A DNA stretch of 64,000 nt from Sporothrix humicola (Eukaryota; Ascomycota; Sordariomycetes; Ophiostomatales; Ophiostomataceae), in contig WNYE01000031.1 in assembly GCA_021396245.1 (NCBI GenBank), positions 350,924 to 414,923 of the forward strand, read 5' to 3'. The notes beneath the pieces are model-generated. The model was not told where the DNA came from. It made no database searches and was given only the letters and a program-made list of their open reading frames with translations. This document shows positions 11,138-22,568 of this stretch, piece by piece. Numbering within the stretch: position 1 is the first letter of the stretch; every line of letters starts with the position of its first letter. Position numbers and translations under genes: made by a program.

Positions 11138-14100
11138 TCACATGACAGCACATTTGCTGCCTTTCTTTTCGCCAGCCTGCATCTCCTGCTGCTGCTGCAT
11201 TTGCTGCATTTGTTGTTGCATCTGCTGCTGCTGCATCTGCTGTTGCTGCTGGATGTGGAGCTGCAGCTGCTGCATGGCATATGCCGACGACGAACCGGGA
11301 CCACCGCCCGGAATAGACGGCATGGCCGGATAGTACTGCTGCTGTTGCTGCTGCTGGTGTTGCGGATGTGGGTGCGGCTGGTAGTAACTGCCCGACGAGC
11401 CCGGCGCTGGCCCGTGAATGTTGGGCGGCATGCTCATCATGGCCGTAGTCGCCGTAATGTCCGTCCAGGCACTGCTGGCAGCGTCAAAGTCGCGCTCCTT
11501 CTTCTTGCCGCGGCGCCGCGAGGTTGGTGCTGTCGTAGCCGACATGGCTGACATGGCCACGGACGGCGCAACGCTGCTCTTCTTGGCGCCGCGCCGGCTC
11601 TTCTTTGGAACTGCCGTCGCAGCTGATGAGCCAATCGACTCGGGAGGAGGAAGGGGTGGAAGGGGGACAGAGTTGTCCATCAGCGGCGTCGAAGCCACCT
11701 CCTTGCCCTTCTTCTTCTTCTTGCTGTTGCTGCGCCGCCAGCCACGCTTCTTGGCGTCTGCCATGTTCTTGGCTGCACTGCGCTCAGCCCGACTCTGCTT
11801 GCGGTTGAGGCTGGGCTGCCGCGTGGCGGCGGATGCAGTCGTAGCGTTACCACCGGGCACATTGAAGAAACCGGGTGCAAACGGCAGGATCAGCGGCTTC
11901 TGCACGGGAGCAACCGGTGTACCACCGCCTGACAGTGTCTCGAGACGCTCGCGCAGCTCGGCATTCCGTTCCTGGGCCTGCGGATGGCGTGGCACAGGTG
12001 CAAAGATAATGGGGGCCGGAACATCGTCATCGTCGTCATTATTTCCGCCGCTGCCTCCAGGGCCGTCCTGGAAGCGACGACGCCCAGACTTGGAGCTGCT
12101 CGGCGGGTCAAAGGCACCGGTGACGCCACGTGGAGTGCTGATGATCAGCGGCTGGTCTTCAACAGGAGGGAATGACGGCGATGGCACAATCGGGTTGGAG
12201 AAAGCACGTTGGGGTTGCATCTGAGGTGGCTGAAAGTAGTACTGCGACTGTTGCTGCTGGCCCTGCTGTTGTTGCTGTTGTAGTTGAAGCTGCTGGAACT
12301 CTGCAGTGGCATCTTGCATTGGCTGCGGAAGGGGCTTGTTCATGTTCATGCCCATGTTATCAGACGGCCCAGCAATACCACTGCTCGAGCCAGAAGCAGC
12401 TCCCGGAGCAGCAGCGGCAGTGTTGGGCCGGCCCGTGGAAACCCGCCTACTTTGCCGGTTGCTACCGACAGGCACGCGCGGCACCAGGAAGGAGCCCATG
12501 GACAGACGGTTCGGAGAGAGCGGTGAGACAACCTGCTCGCCAATACTTTGCGTAATTGGTGAAGGAATGTCCTGCGAGACCTCCCGAGTGTGCATCGGGC
12601 CGGGGTTGACAGGTGCGGGAACTGGGGCAGGAGGGTAGGCGGCATTGTATTGGGCGACGGGCGGTGCCGAGTATGGGTAGCTGACCGGGCCCGACGCCAT
12701 GTTGCTGCTCATCGGCAAGCCGAGACCGACACCAGACGCGTTTGACACTGATGGTCTTTGCATCGGCCACGTCTGGACGTTGGCAACCGGCTTGGGCACA
12801 AAGTTGCCATAGGGGTCTTGCACCTGCTCTTGCGGGGGTTGTTGGGTTGGAGGTTGTTGTTGTTGTTGTTGGTATGGCGGCTGCTGAGGTGATGCAAACG
12901 TGGCCCATGACGAAGGCCCTGCCGCTTGCGTGGGAATCTGGATATCGAGCACTGGCGGGCCGCTGGTTGGTGCAGAAGTAGTGGGTGGTTCTTGCTGCTG
13001 AGGTGGCTGTAGTTGAGGCTGTGTCTGCGGTAGTGGCTGCAGCCGTGGCAGAGGCAGGGCTGGTTGCTGAGGAGCGGCCATTGTCGATGCACTCGTTGGC
13101 AAAGCGGTGGCAGGCCGCTGCACAAGGGCTGGCTGTGGTGATGCAGGCGGGGATGCCTCGTACAGATCACCTGATGGACCAATATCTGATTCGCGTGATA
13201 CAGGCCGGTTCTCGTTCGACTGGCTTTCATCGGCGGCCGTTGTGGCTGCCGTCAAGTCCGTATTTGACATACCAAGGGTTGCACTTACGCCTGGTATTGA
13301 CGGAGCAGTTGTCGTGGCAGTCGAAGTAGCAGCAGCAGAAGCAGCACTAGTCGTCGAAGGAGCAGCACGGGGAGGGGGTGGTGCCACGGCAGACATGGTC
13401 GGCGCAGCTGTTGCCGAAGTAGCAATGGCAGGGCCAGGACGTGCCACAGGGTGCGACGGTGCAATGACAGGCGGGACATTGTGACGCAAGAAGGCTGGAA
13501 GGTCCTGCGGGTCGATATCTTTTTGGTACGGCGGTGGAGGTGGAACCCAGTTGTCGGCATCGCTTTCGTGTGGGTGTTCACGACGACCGTCAGCACGGCG
13601 GTAGACAATGGGAGCTCCGCTTGATGTCGTTGCGGGCGGCGGGTTGAGGCGGCGATTCATAGCAGCAGCAGTCGCGGCGCGGCGCAGAGTGACACCGGAC
13701 CGTGGGCTTGCATGCGAATATGGAGCGTCAAAGGCCTCAAAGGATTCCTGCTCCTCCTCGTTCATAATGGACTCTGTCTCGGTGCGGTCATTGCTTGCTT
13801 CGTCGTTTGCACCAGAGATATCCGAGTCAGTAGTCATGTCAGATGCTGCGGCAGCGGCGGCGGCGGCAGTGGCCGAGCCAGGAAGTGGCAGGACGGCCTG
13901 TGTCCTTGCCGCAGCTCCCAAGGCCGCTCCCTGCTGGCGGGAGGTGGGAGGAGCTACCATACGACGTGGAACAAGCGGGTCGTCATCGTCTTCGTTTCCG
14001 CTGCTGTTTGTAGCATTGCGCAGTGCTGAAGATGCCGCAGGCCGGGAGCCAGAAGCTTGTGTTGACCGAGCCCCTTGAGAGAATGACGAGGGCAGAGTCG

Positions 14101-16353
14101 GCATGGCCGGCAAGGGGACCGGTGAGCTGTGCGAGCCAATGCCAGCAATAGTGGCGTTGCGCATAAGTGCGCCTGGCTTGCCACGCTTCTGAGCCACGGT
14201 TCTCCGTCGTACAATGGCAACTTCGACATCCAGATCGCGGTGCTCCTCTTCGAGAACCTCAGGTTCTTTAGAGCCAACTTCAATGGTAATCTCGGTGTCC
14301 TTGCCGTCGTTGGTGCTGTAATCAAAGTCGACAAGCAGTAGCCGGCCGCCGTCAATAAAGTCGATGCCGTCTTCATCAGAGCTGATGGGTTGTGGTGGAT
14401 GGACACCACGGGCACCAACAATCAGGCGCTCACAAAACGACGAGCTGCCAAAGCCCTCAACCCAGTTGACCATGCTGACACCGGGCAGCTCACCAACAGG
14501 GGAGCCGGCAATAAACGTGTTCTGCTGGCGATCGCACAGAAGCTGCCACTGGGGCACACGCACAGAGGAATCGCTTCCAGACTCTTGTAGACGAGCCGAA
14601 GCAGCTCGCATAGACGGGCTGCCACTGTTGGCGCGTGACATACTACCGCCGTTGTTTCCGTTGCTTGAGCCGCCATTGCTATTGTCGTTGCCTCCAAGGG
14701 CACTGCCTAAAGCTGAACCACCACTGCCGCTCATGCCCTCAAATCCACCTGGGGCGCCGGGATCCATGCTTCTATCGTTGTGGTTGTTGCTCGTCGGAAC
14801 GGCATCAAGATCCTCGGGCACGCCGTAGAGCCAGATGTCCTTGCCCTGGAAACCGGCCGAGACGAGATCTCCATGGTAAGACGCGGATGGCAATGTGCAT
14901 GGCAAGAGGCGAGCGGGTGATGCAGCTGTGGGGATGGGGCCGGTGAAATAGGTGGTACCATTGCGGAGATCGTCGATGCGAACAGCACGGAAAGTCTCGA
15001 AACTACGGTCGTAGGCAAACGTCCAGAATGCCTCTTCACGGCACGAATCCTGCAACAAAACGGCATGGCTGCAGTCGCGGCTGGTGTTGGGAAACAAAAT
15101 AGAGGTGGTCCATAGGGCGCTGATATCCTCGCTGCACATCTGACTGCCTGGGTCGTAATATGGCGCCGTAAGAATGACCGTATTTGGCTGCGCGGTATGA
15201 ACAGAGGTGCCGAGAATCTGCGTTCCGTCAAAGGAGAAGGCGAGAGCGTCAACGTGGTCGCACTTGACGGCACGGCGGTCTGTCTCGAGGGCGTCTGGCC
15301 GTAAAGACGAGACTTCAATGCCGCCTTCATAGGCCGCAGCAAGAACAGAACCGCATGGACTCAGTGCGATAGCACGTGGGCTGTGGTCGAGAATAATGGA
15401 TCGAACGCGGCGAGGTGGGCTCTTTTGTAAGTCGTACAGATCCACCTGCATCTCGGTGAGCAGAACGGCCAGCATCGAGGCATCGTCGCGGATACATGTT
15501 GCAGCCGGCCTCCGCAGAACTTTCAGTTCACGGACAACTTCGATGCCATGTGGTGCCGAGGCACGGCGCACGTTCAAAACATAGATGCGGGACGAGTTGT
15601 ACGCAAGCAGGTGGTGGCCGCGGGGCGAGGCCTGGAACTGCATGCCCTCGCCGCCGGGTGCAGAAGAAGACGATATAGAGTTGCTGACGAGTCGGACAAG
15701 TGTTCGGCTGGGCCGCAAGTAGGCATCGAAGCGGCACCGTTTGACCTGGCGAGCAAACGCACGGCGCAGGTCGGCGAGCAGGCGGTCATGGCGTTCCTGC
15801 TGGTCGGCGGCGGTCGTGCTGGCATCCTGTGTGGTCTGTTGCAGTGATCGGAAGCGGTTGAAGAGCGACTTGTAGTTCGCAGCGACGTAAGACGGCGTTC
15901 GGGCGAGATGATGTGCGTAGAGATGGGCTTGCTGGGAGACGGCGCGCCATTTGGAGTTGAGTAGGACGAGGGAGGCGAAAGAGTTGGAGTCGGTTGCGAG
16001 GAGGATTCTAGATTGTTAGGAACAGGGACAGGAACAGGAAAGGGAGGAGAGGGGAGGGGGAGAGGAAAGGAGCCATGACGGCAAGTCAAGACGTACTGTT
16101 GGATGATCTCGTCGGGGAGACGTTCAAAGGGAGGTAAGGCTGTCATTTTGCTGAGTGGAGGTTTATCGATGCTGCTGCGGCTGGCAACAGACACAAACGA
16201 GTCTGGCGACAATGGTGACGAAGGAGAAGCGGCCCTGCTGTCGCCGTTGTTATTGTTGTCGTCGTCGCCGCCGCTAAGAAAGACCGGCGGCTTCTCCGTT
16301 GAGGACCGCGGCTGGGGCGGCGGCGCGTCGGGGGCTTCGTCGCCGGCGGCCAT
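11138..16353 (-). CDS. Large F-box and beta-propeller protein with Gln-rich tail and C-terminal CaaX box
   Basis: Exons are 16097-16353 and 11138-16007. The 89-nt intron has a GTACGT donor and a CCTAAC branch. The product has 1708 residues. The start ATG sits in a strong GCCATGG-like context. An F-box begins at about residue 76 (PFERLPDEIIQQILLATDSN) and continues through the intron junction to KWRAVS. From about residue 180 to 480 come beta-propeller-like strands, for example GEGMQFQASPRGHHLLAYNS and RAIALSPCGSVLAAAYEGGI. The remaining ~1200 residues are low complexity: Ala/Ser/Pro-rich, several polyQ tracts and Lys-rich patches. The last residues read KKGSKCAVM, a polybasic patch plus a CaaX motif whose final Met favours farnesylation. 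F-box proteins are SCF ubiquitin-ligase substrate adaptors. Substrate and location are not known; membrane anchoring is inferred from the tail. Confidence 0.85.
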
Positions 16354-17049
16354 GGCGGGCGGCTGCGAGGCGAGGAGGACAAGGGCGGAGGTGGTCAGGC
16401 GTCGCGGTCGAGCATCGTGGGGGAGAAGGCGGAGGGCGGAGGGCGGAGGGATGCGGGTGAGGTTAAAGGGAGAGGGTCGAATGGCCGGATATGTTGAAGA
16501 GGAATCGGAAAAGGAGGTGTCAACAAACCGATCGAAAGGCAGGAGGTCAAATGTCAAAAAGATCAAAAGGGCAAGAGACAAGTCAGCGCCCATATGCCAG
16601 CTGAAAACGCGGTTGTTGCCCGTCTAGGATAAATTGACAAGAACAAGGAGAGCGGGTTCGTTCGCAGGGCAGGAGCGTGGCTGCGTACGACAGTCGTGTA
16701 AGATACAAGTGCGAAATGCAAACGCAAGTGCCTGGGCGAGTTGGACTGGCGAGACTGGCTGGAGGCCCGCGGTGGCGCTTGCCGTTTCGGGCTTGGGATC
16801 GGGCCCTGTTGTTTTTACTTGGGGCGATTGTTGGACGATCCTGCCAGGGCAAGAGCGAATCATGCACCTCGGCGTGGGCGAAAGAGAAGGTGCGAACGAG
16901 CAACTAACAACTAATTGAACGACACGAACATAGAATGGAAATTACATCAGATACGCGTACGATGGAATGCCAAACACAGCCGTTAATAAGTGCACATCGT
17001 TTGTCGCGAAATGCAAGTTCAAATGCACGTTCACTAAAGCGAGTTGTGT

Positions 17050-17050
<1 letters not shown>

Positions 17051-17088
<38 letters not shown>
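17051..17088. repeat. (GT)19 microsatellite
   Basis: Nineteen uninterrupted GT dinucleotides lie about 0.7 kb upstream of the F-box start codon. Alternating purine-pyrimidine tracts of this length can adopt Z-DNA and vary in length between strains. Confidence 0.97.
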
Positions 17089-17090
<2 letters not shown>

Positions 17091-18446
17091 AGCGGGGGAT
17101 GTTGGAAAATGCAGATTTCAAAGGAATGCGAACAAAGAGGCAATACTGTTCCATAAAGACAACCAAAGTACAAGCGGCCAGGCGAGGTATGCAAAGAATA
17201 CAAGCGAGACGAGGTATTACTGTATCTTATTATTTGCACGAAGGAGGGAGGACCAGAAAAGCGTATTATGTCTGTATTATCAACGGAAGATTATGCAGGG
17301 CAGTGCTGACCCTGTCGGACAGAGTGTCTGTTTTGGGCAAGAACCTGCTGACATGCTGTCAGTTTGTCTGGCTGGATTGCTGGTACTGAGACGGGCCGGG
17401 CGCTGGCAGTCAGACGAAATCGCAAACAGGGGAAGGCACCGAGGCTCTTGGGCACGTTCTTGCAAATTCCGAAATATGTTTGCTGTCACTGTTCATAGGA
17501 ATAAGGAGAAGGAGCGAGGGTGAGAAGCAAGCGTGAAATAATAGTGAATACGGCAAGAACGAAACACTTTCGGGGGAAGAGGGGCGGAGCCTCCATCTGA
17601 GCGCCCTTGCCATTTGGGTGGTTTGGGCGGGTTTGAGTGCGATGCGAAGCTGCAGGACAGTGCAACCAAGCCAAAACAAAGGACAGGTGCTGCAAGGCGA
17701 GTGTGGAAATTGGAATAAAACAAAGCGTGGGTAAAAACAGAGAGAATGGGCAAAAGTGCAAACTACGATATCGGCCGCCATTGTTGAGGGCCCTTACGTC
17801 GCCGTCGTCGTCAAAAGACGCGTGTGCAAGCTAGTCGCAGAGGGCCATCCGGACGAGGAAAGAGCAGACGACACAGCACGCAGCACTTCAAAGGAGGCAA
17901 GGAGAAAGGGCAAGAGGGTGTGGGACGTTTGGGCAAGAGACACAGCGTCGCGACGAAAGGATTCTGCAAAAGGCTGCAACACTCGCCAACACGGCTCCCT
18001 GCGTCCAACCAGGCGCCGGAGGTAGAAACGAGGGAACTGTCAGGAATGGACGGTAGAGATGTGCGAAATACAAGAAAAAGGAGCGTCGTGAAAGACGTCC
18101 TGAAAGAACAGCTGTAAAAGGCCTGACAATAAAAGCTGTCATTTGCTCTTTCCTCTTTCTCCTTGCCATCGTAACGGTCTAACTACTTATAATTCCATGG
18201 CTGTTGGGCGCAGGAAAGAACAACGCCCGCAAATTCAGCCCGCCCACTTGCTTGGATCTATTTTTAAATGGTGCTATTAACCTAATTCCTCGCCACTGCC
18301 TCTAATTGGGGGCGGACAGGGCGAAAATCTGGCCCCGCCAAGCTGCGATTGCCACTTGTGTCACTTGCCCGTGGTGCCCCATCTTTCTTCTTTCGTCTGT
18401 TCTTCAGCGCAAGTCGTGCCCTTCTTCCAACATTCTGCCCTGGCTT

Positions 18447-18500
18447 CTACTCGTGCCACGCCCCAAGCATAGCAGGATGCTTGGGGCGTGGCACGAGTAG
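18447..18500. repeat. Perfect 24-bp inverted repeat with 6-nt loop
   Basis: The left arm is 18447-18470 (starts CTACTCGTGCC), the loop is AGCAGG at 18471-18476, and the right arm is 18477-18500 (ends GGCACGAGTAG). The arms are exact reverse complements and GC-rich. Pairing stops immediately outside the arms. It lies downstream of HEM14 and upstream of the F-box gene, outside any coding sequence. Confidence 0.95.
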
Positions 18501-19108
18501 TGGATGCCTGCCCTATTTCATTGCCCTTGCCAGGAATTGACAGGCCACGCCGGCTTTGGCTAGCCCGAAACAGGGGCAGCCAAACTTTATGAAGGGCACT
18601 GGGGCACTACCGCCTGTAAGATTCAGTGGATGAAAGTCCAGGGCCGGATTGGACCCTTTCCAATTGTTGAACCCTTTCTTTGAAGCCAGGTATTCCGTAC
18701 AAGTACCACCACATGGCCATCATTTTGTGTCTCCTTGCATCGTCGGCTCATCCTTTCTTCCATTTTGTGCCAGATGTGTCCAACAGAGGTCAAAAATAAG
18801 ACTCGAGGCTGAGTACTCCATATGCAACAGCACCCCAACCAACACCCAAAATCGCAATCAGGCTGTGTAGGTCCAAGTCAGTGATTGTCGTATTACATAC
18901 GTTGTATATAGCGACATATTCCAGCGACATGCCGTGCCGTATTATTAATGGCAGATATATTTTCCCCGGTTGTATATACACTTTTTTCTTTCTTCTATTC
19001 CTACACGATCTTTGTTCATGCAAGCGCACGACGCCATGCTCAATCCCTCTGCCCAGTAAAGTCGAGTCAAGAAAGACAGCCGTTTCGGTGCTACGTCTAT
19101 TTCTAACC

Positions 19109-21496
19109 CTACAGTGCATTGTAATCTTTCGGAAATGGGTGGACGGAGTCTGTAGCTGGGTCGGCGAAGCGGCCGAGGCCAGTGTCGCCCACAAAATCCA
19201 TATCCCACTCCGCCGGCTTTTGGGTATTTTGAGGTTCGGCAGCCAATGGCCTTTTGTAGCCACGGCCGGCCACACGCAAGGCAATATCGTAGGCGGAGCG
19301 CACAGACGGCAGTACGCCAGGCCCTGTGGCAGTGAAACTGCCGCCAGCAACGGCAAGGCGGCCGCCAAAGGCGCGTCTCAGGTCGAAGTCAGTATCGGCC
19401 ATGCGCTTGGCGTGACCGACGTAGTGCTGCGGGATGCATTCGCGGCAGAGCTTGGTGCGCGTGGCAATGGGCTTTTGCTTCTCGGGCCCGCCCCAGCCCG
19501 GCGTATCGCGCAGGTGACGCTGCAGGACAGACTCGGCCATTTCCACGGCCTCTTCAGCCGTAGGGAAGTCGTCTGGGTAGCGGTAGTTGTCCCAGTAATG
19601 GCCACCGAGCATGACTGTGTACTTGGAGCCGGTGTTGCGGCTGTCGGGTTCCAGGGTCGTGGGCTTGGGGCCCGCTATCGGGACGGGGTCGAGCTCATGC
19701 TCGTGGAGAGGCCGCATAACATCTTCACGGTCCGAATCGAACATGACGCCCAGCGCGGCCTCTGGGTTTTCCTGGAGCGGCACCGTCTGCGGGATCAGGT
19801 AGCCGAAGCCATTGTAGGGGCGGTGCAGTCCGGACTCTGCGTAGTGCAGATTGACGACTTGGATAGTGACTGCATGCGCATCGCGCAGTGATGGAAGCTG
19901 GCCGCCGCTTGTTTCCGAGCCGCCGGCCATGCGGAACAGCGCGGGACTGGAGACGGTCGAGATGACGCGGTCGTAGGCGTCGCCATTGGGGGCCGACTTG
20001 GACGTGACAATGCGCACCTTTTTCATGTTTGCATCGTACTTGAGTGCCGTCACCGGCTCGTCAGAGCGGATCACCACGTTGTTCTGGCTGCGCAAGCGGC
20101 GCGCCAGTGCGTCCGTCAGCGTGCCGAAGCCTTTGGCAAATCCAAACAGGCCCCATTCGGCACTCCTGACCTTCAACATGCCAAGGGTGTCGTAGGGCCT
20201 GGGCTGCGATGCAGATTCTGAATGGGTTGGCCCGTTGTCTTTCATAGACTCTGGATGCCTGGTCCTCAAGTGGGAATAATAGTGATTGAAAAGTTTGATT
20301 TCGCTGAGCATGGCGACATGCACACCCCCTTTATCTTTGAAATCGCCAAACTTTGTCCCCAAAACAAACGTATCCCGAGTCAGCGGCGGGTAGCCGGCAA
20401 TACCACCGCCCATGCCGTCGTTCTGTCCCGGGAAGTCGTCGTGGTCCTCGGGGAACATTCGCCCCATCTTCTCCGCCTGCTGCTGGCGTAACTCGGCGAT
20501 TTTGGCCTGTCGGTGGAACAGCTTGAACAGAGGAAATACCTCGTTTCGCAGCCAAAGGGGGCGAAGAATGCTGCTGGCCACACTAATTTTCCAGACATCA
20601 CCGCCGTAAATACCGTGCATCATGGCCGACATTACATTTTCCGCTATCGTCGGGTCACCACCCAGTGAGCGCGTAATATAATCACCAACGGATTCGTCCA
20701 TGCTGGGTGGCGGAAAGTTACCAGGCGCCCTGATCAACTTTTGTAGGCGCTCCTCGCGCAGTTCGACCTCTTCTGTTGTGGCCGTAAAGTACTTCCAGGG
20801 TGCCAGCAAAAAGCCCTTGAAAATAGGCTCGGTCAACAAGTTCGTTCCGCTCTGAATGGCCCATTGCAGCAGGTTCCGCAAGTACACATAGCGTGTGAGC
20901 AGCGACGGTCCTCCGGTTTGTTCCACATCACCCTCAACCATTTTTTGCACATCCTTCAGCCTCGGTAACGTTTTTTGGAAGGCCACGTTGACCAGGTGGT
21001 CGGGGTAGTAGATGTACTGGTTGAGTTGCGCGGATTTGGGACTGACACGCAGCTCGCTCTTGAGGTTGAGCTGGTCGATGAGCTCATACATCACCATGTC
21101 GTCATAGCGAGGGCCACTTTGCGGAGCCACCATGCGAGCGCCACCCTCGAGGACATCGCCTGGGTCGCCTGTGTGCGACACGCTGTCGATCCACCCGCCT
21201 GTCCGCTCCGTGCCCTCGTAGATTGTGATCCGGCTTGATGCTGGGAGGAGAATGGACAGGTAGTGCGCGGTGACCAGGCCTGTCAGGCCGCCGCCAATAA
21301 CAGCCACGTTCTTCGGTACTGGGAGGCGGGTCGAGGAGAGGGGGGGGGAGGTCGTGAAGCGTCGGCGGTGGTCCATCAAGGTCGCTGCGCAGCAAGGCCG
21401 AGGCGGTCGTGTCGAAGACAAAAGCTGGCGACGGACAAGCAATGTCCCGGCAGACGTCCGGGCCGCCGCCGCACAGGCCTTTCGCCGGGGATCCAT
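19109..21496 (-). CDS. HEM14: Protoporphyrinogen oxidase, mitochondrial (haem synthesis)
   Basis: This single-exon gene encodes 795 residues. The enzyme oxidises protoporphyrinogen IX to protoporphyrin IX, the penultimate step of haem synthesis, at the inner mitochondrial membrane. The start at 21496 gives an N-terminus rich in Arg, Ala and Ser with almost no acids, a good mitochondrial presequence; the frame stays open further upstream but there codes for unrelated sequence. The FAD dinucleotide fold is VAVIGGGLTGLVTAHYL (about 65-80), followed by EGTERTGGWIDS. The C-terminal FAD motif is GGSFTATGPGVLPSVRSAY (about 715-735). The protein is longer than typical family members (roughly 500-600). 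An extra charged segment lies at about residues 325-445, and the tail after residue 746 is extended. There are no frameshifts or stops. It converges with nothing: its 3' flank faces the F-box promoter. Confidence 0.92.
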   Translation of the reverse strand: MDPRRKACAAAARTSAGTLLVRRQLLSSTRPPRPCCAATLMDHRRRFTTSPPLSSTRLPVPKNVAVIGGGLTGLVTAHYLSILLPASSRITIYEGTERTGGWIDSVSHTGDPGDVLEGGARMVAPQSGPRYDDMVMYELIDQLNLKSELRVSPKSAQLNQYIYYPDHLVNVAFQKTLPRLKDVQKMVEGDVEQTGGPSLLTRYVYLRNLLQWAIQSGTNLLTEPIFKGFLLAPWKYFTATTEEVELREERLQKLIRAPGNFPPPSMDESVGDYITRSLGGDPTIAENVMSAMMHGIYGGDVWKISVASSILRPLWLRNEVFPLFKLFHRQAKIAELRQQQAEKMGRMFPEDHDDFPGQNDGMGGGIAGYPPLTRDTFVLGTKFGDFKDKGGVHVAMLSEIKLFNHYYSHLRTRHPESMKDNGPTHSESASQPRPYDTLGMLKVRSAEWGLFGFAKGFGTLTDALARRLRSQNNVVIRSDEPVTALKYDANMKKVRIVTSKSAPNGDAYDRVISTVSSPALFRMAGGSETSGGQLPSLRDAHAVTIQVVNLHYAESGLHRPYNGFGYLIPQTVPLQENPEAALGVMFDSDREDVMRPLHEHELDPVPIAGPKPTTLEPDSRNTGSKYTVMLGGHYWDNYRYPDDFPTAEEAVEMAESVLQRHLRDTPGWGGPEKQKPIATRTKLCRECIPQHYVGHAKRMADTDFDLRRAFGGRLAVAGGSFTATGPGVLPSVRSAYDIALRVAGRGYKRPLAAEPQNTQKPAEWDMDFVGDTGLGRFADPATDSVHPFPKDYNAL

Positions 21497-22568
21497 CGTG
21501 TGTGGTGGTGCGTGTGTTGTTTTGGCGGGGTGGTTCAGAGCTTGAGCAGCTGGGCCATGGCCGAGTGAGGCGTAAAGGCAAAGGGAAATCAGCAGGTAAG
21601 CAAATGTGCGTGCCAATTGGTGCCAATTGGAGCTATGGTAAGCTGTCGTGAGCTCGGTTGCCGATCGAGCAGCTTTAAAATGGCGTTGGGAATGGAGCAG
21701 GAAAGAGCCCAGAACCCAAAAAGAGCAAGGTGATGTCGTATGTTTCGGCAGGCGCAAGTCGAGAAAAAAAGTAGGGGCCGTTGGAGCAAAATTCCGCCCG
21801 CACCTTCCTTGGGACAACCACATTTTAGCGTATTTTGGGCCTTCCCTGCCAGCGCCGGCCACTTGCACTTTTGGCAGGCGGAATATAAAAGTGGGGTGGC
21901 TTGCTTGGACTGTCGCATGCCGCCACCACTTTCAGACGGAGATGTTCAAGACAGAGCCACGATCAGACGACAGACATCCGGATGTCTTTGAGTCTCGCCA
22001 TTTTGGCGTGAAGGGGTAAGGTTTTTATTCCTACATGAGGCTTGCTTATGCATCTTATGTACGTGTTGGTTTTTTTTATGGGTTTTTTTTTTTAGCAGAA
22101 TGCATTTTGCCATGTTTTTGTTACCACGAAAACAATGGAAAATAAAATGAATTTATAAATTGAACACAATAGATGATATTAAGTCCATAATATACATATA
22201 ACAATCAATAAGAACTGCACACTAGTACATGTTATATTCTCACGACGACTTTAGAGGCACACAAATTAATTAGAAAGAACCCAAAGTAAAATACAGGAAA
22301 CTCGGAATGTTGATATTAGGAAAGGGTTAAAATAAAGATAATGCCATGGGCAGTGATATGTAAAGCAAACACCAAGGCAAGGAGGTCAAGGAGAAGCGGC
22401 GTTTTGTTTTCTTTCACTGCTTTCCCCCAGCCTCCCCCCTTGTCGATTTTTCTCCTCAAAATTTGAACTTGAGCCACGTTTCTTCTGGCGACGGAAGACT
22501 GTTGTTCAGGACAAGCTAGGTCGGTCTTAACAGCAGCAACAGCTGCGCAGACAAACATTTTGGCCAGC
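21497..22568. other. HEM14 promoter and 3' flank of the sugar transporter gene
   Basis: The half near HEM14 holds its promoter. The segment 22020-22330 is AT-rich with T runs and probably represents the intergenic core. The final 200 bases are the 3' flank of the sugar-porter gene, which is transcribed toward HEM14. No further gene is recognised. Confidence 0.55.

Larger units (their letters stand above)
16354..19108. other. 2.75-kb intergenic region between the F-box gene and HEM14
   Basis: The part near 16354-16900 is the likely promoter and leader of the F-box gene, and the part near 19108 is the HEM14 3' flank. Between them are a (GT)19 tract and a perfect 24-bp inverted repeat, listed separately. 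Variants of the dispersed motif occur at about 18691 (TATTCCGTA) and 18814. No protein gene or tRNA is recognised. Confidence 0.55.

Noticed and set aside
19100..19112. TAACCCTA string resembling a telomere unit
   Set aside because: A single copy overlapping the HEM14 stop codon region; there is no array.
18881..19891. A 336-residue open frame on the plus strand
   Set aside because: It overlaps the end of HEM14 in antisense. The HEM14 strand carries the conserved protein, and the plus-strand translation has no family features.
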